This document shows positions 7,732 through 10,390 of a stretch of 10,390 nt of DNA, one piece after another. Origin of the DNA: Prevotella sp. UBA6994 (GTDB lineage: Bacteria > Bacteroidota > Bacteroidia > Bacteroidales > Bacteroidaceae); assembly GCA_002449845.1 (NCBI GenBank), contig DJXW01000014.1, forward strand, positions 73,698 to 84,087. The letters are read 5' to 3'. Under the pieces are notes generated by a model. That model saw only the letters and a program-made list of their open reading frames with translations. It did not search any database and was not told the DNA's origin. A program made the translations under genes and the position numbers. The first letter of the stretch is position 1, and the number at the start of each line of letters is the position of its first letter.

Positions 7732-7914
7732 ATGGAAAAGATTGTAAAGGAGTATGTCAAGCCCAATATCAAGGTGAATGACTTTGTGTCGAGACATCAT
7801 GTGTTGGGTTGGGAACTTGCCAACGGAACCACAGATCAACAGTTGGGAAAAGGAAACAATACCTTCGACGAAGAGGAAGAATACGATTACGACGTAAATG
7901 TATGGGAACGATAA
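7732..7914 (+). CDS. Small acidic protein of unknown function, paralogue of the one at 9595-9780
   Basis: A 60-residue protein that I do not recognise from a named family. The N-terminal half has YVKP (residues 8-11), DFVS (16-19) and VLGWELANGTT (23-33). The C-terminal part is strongly acidic (DEEEEYDYD) and ends in VNVWER. There is no signal peptide, membrane helix or cysteine, and no clear Gly-Gly leader cleavage site. Aligned by eye, about 21 of 54 positions are identical to the 61-residue protein that ends the operon, which supports it as a real gene despite its size. It begins 17 bp after the protease gene and ends 42 bp before the next ATG, so it is probably co-transcribed. Small proteins opening with YIKP occur widely in Prevotella as hypothetical proteins; that is recollection, not a search. 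Confidence 0.8.
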   Translation: MEKIVKEYVKPNIKVNDFVSRHHVLGWELANGTTDQQLGKGNNTFDEEEEYDYDVNVWER

Positions 7915-7956
7915 CACAACAATAAATAGAGTATTAACATTAAAAATTTAGTGAAT

Positions 7957-9582
7957 ATGAAAAAAGTATTTTTGTTCATGGCATTCTTGTTGGGAATGAA
8001 CATGACGGCAGGAGCGCAGACTGCTTCTGACCATTATCTTGATATTGCGAACCATCAATCTGTTAATGATTTGGGATTTACTGATGCTAACGATCGTTTA
8101 AACAACTTGTCTTTATACACTGAATATCCAGAAAATGGAGTGGCATGGCTGACAATGCCTTTATATGGAGCGCTTATTTCAGCTGGACAACAAGGTTGGA
8201 TTGAGACTTCATCAGGAACACATTCGACATTAACGGGATGGGGATCAAACCGATGGACGGGTTCCACCGGAGTTAGTACCGTTTATCCTTTCGTAGGAAG
8301 TAATGCTTACTTTGATACGTCAACTAATACGACGCGATGGGGATGTAATAGTAGCAGTACCAATAGTAAGCAGCAGAGCATTACATTTTATGTAACCAAT
8401 ACCACTCAAATACAAATATTTGGTAATCTGGGGAATGTAAATAATACTCGTCCAATGACTATTACAATATATGAATGTACAAAAAACTCAGATGGTACAC
8501 TAAGCCGTTCAGCAGCTGATCCAAACCAAACACAATACAAATCTGGTAGTGGTAACTTTACCTATAAATCAGAAGATTTAACAACATCTAAGTATTATGA
8601 AATAGAGTGTGCCTTATATCGAGGTAATCTTTGCGAAATTGCTTTCGCCACCCCACTAAATCCCGCCGTTATTACAGCAGCCCCCACTTCACTTTCTTTC
8701 ACCACAACGAAAGGAACACCAGTGACAGAGACGGTTAATGTGAAAGGTGTAAACTTGAAGGATGTTATTAGCGCAACAGTCACCAATTCGGAAGGAAATG
8801 TTTTCTCTATCGATAAGACTTCTATTAGCATTGATGATGCAAGCGGTGATGGTGGTAATATAACCGTTACCTTCAATCCAAGTGAAGAAGGTGATTATTC
8901 GGGTACACTTACCTTGACTACTCCCAGTGCTCCCAGTGTGGAGATTCCTCTTACGGGTTCGGTTACATCAAGAGTATTCAAGGTAAATATCAGTTCCGTA
9001 GGTTTGACGACACTCTATCTTGATGAACCTTTGTTTATTCCATACGATAAGTATGACCCAGACCTCTTGGGCGTGTATTACATCTATGCCATGAATGGTA
9101 CGGAGATGAGGGCTGCCCGTCTGAACAATACGATTCCTGCCAACACCGCCGTTATTATTCAAGGAAACTCTGGTAGCTATGACTTCCCAGTGATAGGTGA
9201 GGCTGACCCATTACCATCATCAAGACCAAACAGCTATCTCTCTGGATGCTTGGAGAATACTGCTGTTGCTGACGTGATAGCAACTACACCTGGAACAGTC
9301 TATACTCTCGGAAAGGGTAGCGACCACTATATCAACTTCTACAAATATACAGGTTCTACGCTCAATGCTAACAAGGCTTATTATCTCTTGCCTTCTGGCA
9401 ACAGTGCCAAGGCTTTGACGTTGACCTTCGATGATGCTGAGAGTGAGGTGACTGGTATCAACACCGTAGGTGCAAGGGCTGAGAATGGCGCATGGTACAG
9501 CATTCAGGGCGTTCAGCTACAGGGTAAGCCCGCCACGAAGGGTATCTATATCCACAACGGCAAGGCGGTAATCGTGAAGTAA
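7957..9582 (+). CDS. Secreted beta-sandwich protein sharing the Ig-like and C-terminal modules of the upstream protease
   Basis: A 541-residue exported protein of unknown function. I prefer ATG 7957 over the in-frame GTG at 7951 because MKKVFLFMAFLLG makes a standard signal peptide, cleaved at AGA|Q near residue 21. Residues 22-235 form a domain rich in Ser, Thr, Asn and Trp, with alternating strands (SITFYVTNTTQIQIFG, MTITIYECTKN, YYEIECALYR). It is reminiscent of carbohydrate-binding jelly-roll domains, but no binding motif can be assigned. An Ig-like domain spans about 239-336. The C-terminal module (about 339-541) contains TTLYLDEPLFIPY, LLGVYYIYAMNGTEMRAARL and ends in KGIYIHNGKAVIVK, closely matching the protease. 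It is probably a T9SS-exported surface protein or adhesin. No catalytic motif is visible. The next gene follows after 12 bp. Confidence 0.88.
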   Translation: MKKVFLFMAFLLGMNMTAGAQTASDHYLDIANHQSVNDLGFTDANDRLNNLSLYTEYPENGVAWLTMPLYGALISAGQQGWIETSSGTHSTLTGWGSNRWTGSTGVSTVYPFVGSNAYFDTSTNTTRWGCNSSSTNSKQQSITFYVTNTTQIQIFGNLGNVNNTRPMTITIYECTKNSDGTLSRSAADPNQTQYKSGSGNFTYKSEDLTTSKYYEIECALYRGNLCEIAFATPLNPAVITAAPTSLSFTTTKGTPVTETVNVKGVNLKDVISATVTNSEGNVFSIDKTSISIDDASGDGGNITVTFNPSEEGDYSGTLTLTTPSAPSVEIPLTGSVTSRVFKVNISSVGLTTLYLDEPLFIPYDKYDPDLLGVYYIYAMNGTEMRAARLNNTIPANTAVIIQGNSGSYDFPVIGEADPLPSSRPNSYLSGCLENTAVADVIATTPGTVYTLGKGSDHYINFYKYTGSTLNANKAYYLLPSGNSAKALTLTFDDAESEVTGINTVGARAENGAWYSIQGVQLQGKPATKGIYIHNGKAVIVK

Positions 9583-9594
9583 TATCGTCGGTAT

Positions 9595-9780
9595 ATGAAC
9601 AACAAAAGAATTTATATCAAACCACAGACTGACTCCCTCGACTTCGTGTCCTCGGAATATGTCATGGGATATGGGCTCGGCGAAGGCTCTACTCACGACC
9701 AGTTCGCCAAGCCCAATAACCTCCCCGATGCTGACGAAGACACGCAAATGATGAACGTCAGCGTGTGGGATGAGGAGTGA
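9595..9780 (+). CDS. Small acidic protein of unknown function, paralogue of the one at 7732-7914
   Basis: A 61-residue protein opening with MNNKRIYIKP. It shares YIKP, DFVS (residues 17-20), VMGYGLGEGST (24-34), the K-x-NN pair and the acidic C-terminus ending VSVWDEE with the small protein at 7732-7914. Signal peptide, membrane segment and cysteines are absent. It follows its larger neighbour by 12 bp, just as the other small gene follows the protease by 17 bp, so each exported protein is paired with one small acidic protein. This repeated order suggests a linked role, such as a chaperone, regulator or precursor peptide, but nothing in the sequence decides between these. It is the last gene of the operon; a very long hairpin begins directly after the stop codon. 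Confidence 0.8.
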   Translation: MNNKRIYIKPQTDSLDFVSSEYVMGYGLGEGSTHDQFAKPNNLPDADEDTQMMNVSVWDEE

Positions 9781-9928
9781 GAATGTAGAGAAGGAGGGGT
9801 GTGAGGTATTTAGAGGTGAGAGGTGAGGGGTGAGAGGTAAGAGATATGTCTTTGCGATTGAGATTTTACGGGAAAAGCATATCTCTCACCTCTCACCCCT
9901 CACCTCTCACCTCTTTTTCTCTACGTTC
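9781..9928 (+). terminator. Very long inverted repeat after the operon, candidate terminator or hairpin element
   Basis: The arms 9812-9848 and 9878-9914 are complementary at 36 of 37 positions around a 29-nt loop. An outer stem (GAATGTAGAGAA at 9781-9792 with TTCTCTACGTTC at 9917-9928) pairs at 11 of 12 positions. A T5 run follows the inner stem (9914-9918). It begins at the base after the last stop codon. The arms are built from the GAGGTGAG repeat also found upstream of the operon, so it may be a repeat element that also ends transcription. Confidence 0.65.
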
Positions 9929-9980
9929 TCACCTCTCACTACTTGTAAAACAAACTGACAATTTACCCCTCAAAATACGG

Positions 9981-10020
9981 GCGTTTTTTCAAACAACTAT
10001 AGAATTGGTTGAAAAAACGC
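9981..10020. terminator. Hairpin, possible bidirectional terminator
   Basis: GCGTTTTTTCAAACAA (9981-9996) pairs with TTGGTTGAAAAAACGC (10005-10020) at 15 of 16 positions around the 8-nt loop CTATAGAA. T-rich sequence follows on the plus strand. The stem is A/T-rich with a GC foot, so terminator function is plausible but not certain. Confidence 0.5.
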
Positions 10021-10048
10021 TTATTTTTCGATGTTTTAGTAATGTGCT

Positions 10049-10072
10049 GAAAATCAGGTGTTTGTGATTTTC
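10049..10072. repeat. Short inverted repeat
   Basis: GAAAATCA (10049-10056) and TGATTTTC (10065-10072) are perfect 8-bp inverted repeats around the 8-nt loop GGTGTTTG. Function is unknown. Confidence 0.4.
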
Positions 10073-10094
10073 TGTCTTTTGATGACAGCGGGAT

Positions 10095-10255
10095 AAAGCA
10101 TGTTTTTACCTCAAAACACCCACTTTTTTGCCCTTCATAACATATAAAGTTAGCACCCGTAACATATATAGTTACGGTCATAACTCATATAGTTACGCTC
10201 GTAACATACATAGTTACGTGCGTAACATGCTATGTTACGATGAAAAACACGCTTT
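10095..10255. repeat. Five GTAAC-N7-GTTAC dyads at 21-bp spacing, bracketed by a 13-bp inverted repeat
   Basis: Five dyads start at 10137, 10159, 10180, 10201 and 10222, giving steps of 22, 21, 21 and 21 bp. Each has half-sites (G/A)TAAC and GTTA(C/G) separated by seven A/T-rich bases. A spacing of 21 bp is two helical turns, so all sites face the same side of the DNA, as in operator arrays or iterons. The array is flanked by AAAGCATGTTTTT (10095-10107) and AAAAACACGCTTT (10243-10255), inverted repeats matching at 12 of 13 positions. No gene is visible inside it. Confidence 0.75.
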
Positions 10256-10390
10256 TTCTCCCGTTTTAACCCAATTTCCCCGCTTCCCATTTCTATTTTG
10301 CAAGAAATCCCTAACCCTTTTTTGTCGGAATAATTCTGAATCTTTAATTTTCAATTTTTAATTAAAAGTCTAAGGATTTGGGGATTTTAG
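10256..10390. other. Non-coding tail without a supported gene
   Basis: This A/T-rich stretch holds no convincing reading frame. It contains a degenerate copy of the TTCAAT simple repeat inside a weak A/T inverted repeat (10342-10368). I see no clear promoter or gene start before the window ends. Confidence 0.5.

Noticed and set aside
7732..7914. The small protein as a classic double-glycine bacteriocin precursor
   Set aside because: There is no Gly-Gly leader boundary, no cysteine-rich core and no transporter or modification gene nearby. A peptide-precursor role is kept only as one possibility.
9846..10067. A 73-residue plus-strand frame over the hairpins
   Set aside because: It runs through inverted-repeat arms and low-complexity sequence, with no homology-like pattern.
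9969..10129. A possible direct repeat (CTCAAAATAC...TTTTTT at 9969-9989 and CTCAAAACAC...TTTTTT at 10110-10129)
   Set aside because: The match needs a gap and is mostly A/T-rich, so it could be chance.
10137..10239. The 21-bp array as a CRISPR
   Set aside because: Repeats are short, spacers would be only 4-5 bp, the variation lies within the repeats, and no cas gene is present.
10128..10361. A 77-residue frame with heptapeptide repeats (RNIYSYG-like) across the dyad array
   Set aside because: It starts at TTG, and the peptide repeats follow automatically from a 21-bp DNA repeat being a multiple of three. The dyad symmetry of the DNA explains the conservation better.

Overview
The window looks like a chromosome segment from a Bacteroidota member, most likely Prevotella or a close relative in the Bacteroidales. 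The evidence is a porP-porK-porL type IX secretion system (T9SS) gene cluster, promoters of the Bacteroidales type (TTG, about 20 bp, then TAnnTTTG), signal peptides that end in A|Q, and the beta-rich C-terminal module ending in KGIYIxNG...K that is common in Prevotella secreted proteins. No rRNA, tRNA, transposase or CRISPR array is visible.

Minus strand, 1-4027 (read right to left). An AAA ATPase of the AAA_14/DUF4143 type has its own promoter at 4051-4058. It is split by a one-base frameshift near 3430 into an N-terminal part (3374-4027) and a C-terminal part (2823-3428). Next come three core T9SS genes in the classic order: porP (1830-2780), porK/gldK (299-1756) and porL/gldL (1-302, cut by the window edge). 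porK and porL overlap by ATGA. The porP-porK gap is almost entirely a 7-bp tandem repeat.

Intergenic region, about 4059-4567. This lies between divergent genes. It holds purine-rich dispersed repeats, clusters of the TTCAAT heptamer, a C7 tract, a good Bacteroidales promoter (4425-4455) and nested inverted repeats in the leader of the next gene.

Plus strand, 4568-9780. Four tightly spaced genes probably form one operon: a large secreted subtilisin-like protease, a 60-residue acidic protein, a secreted beta-sandwich protein, and a second acidic protein of 61 residues. The two large proteins share an Ig-like domain and a C-terminal module of about 200 residues. The two small proteins are also related to each other. 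The operon is therefore two rounds of one unit: an exported protein with the common C-terminus, followed by a small cytosolic-looking acidic protein. The neighbouring T9SS genes could export the two large products. The small-protein family is unassigned as far as I can tell and is the best candidate here for undescribed biology.

Tail, 9781-10390. No gene is supported. This region contains a very long inverted repeat right after the operon, two further hairpins, and five copies of a GTAAC-N7-GTTAC dyad at 21-bp spacing, bracketed by a 13-bp inverted repeat. The purine-rich repeat here is nearly identical to the one upstream of the operon, so the operon is flanked by copies of the same element.
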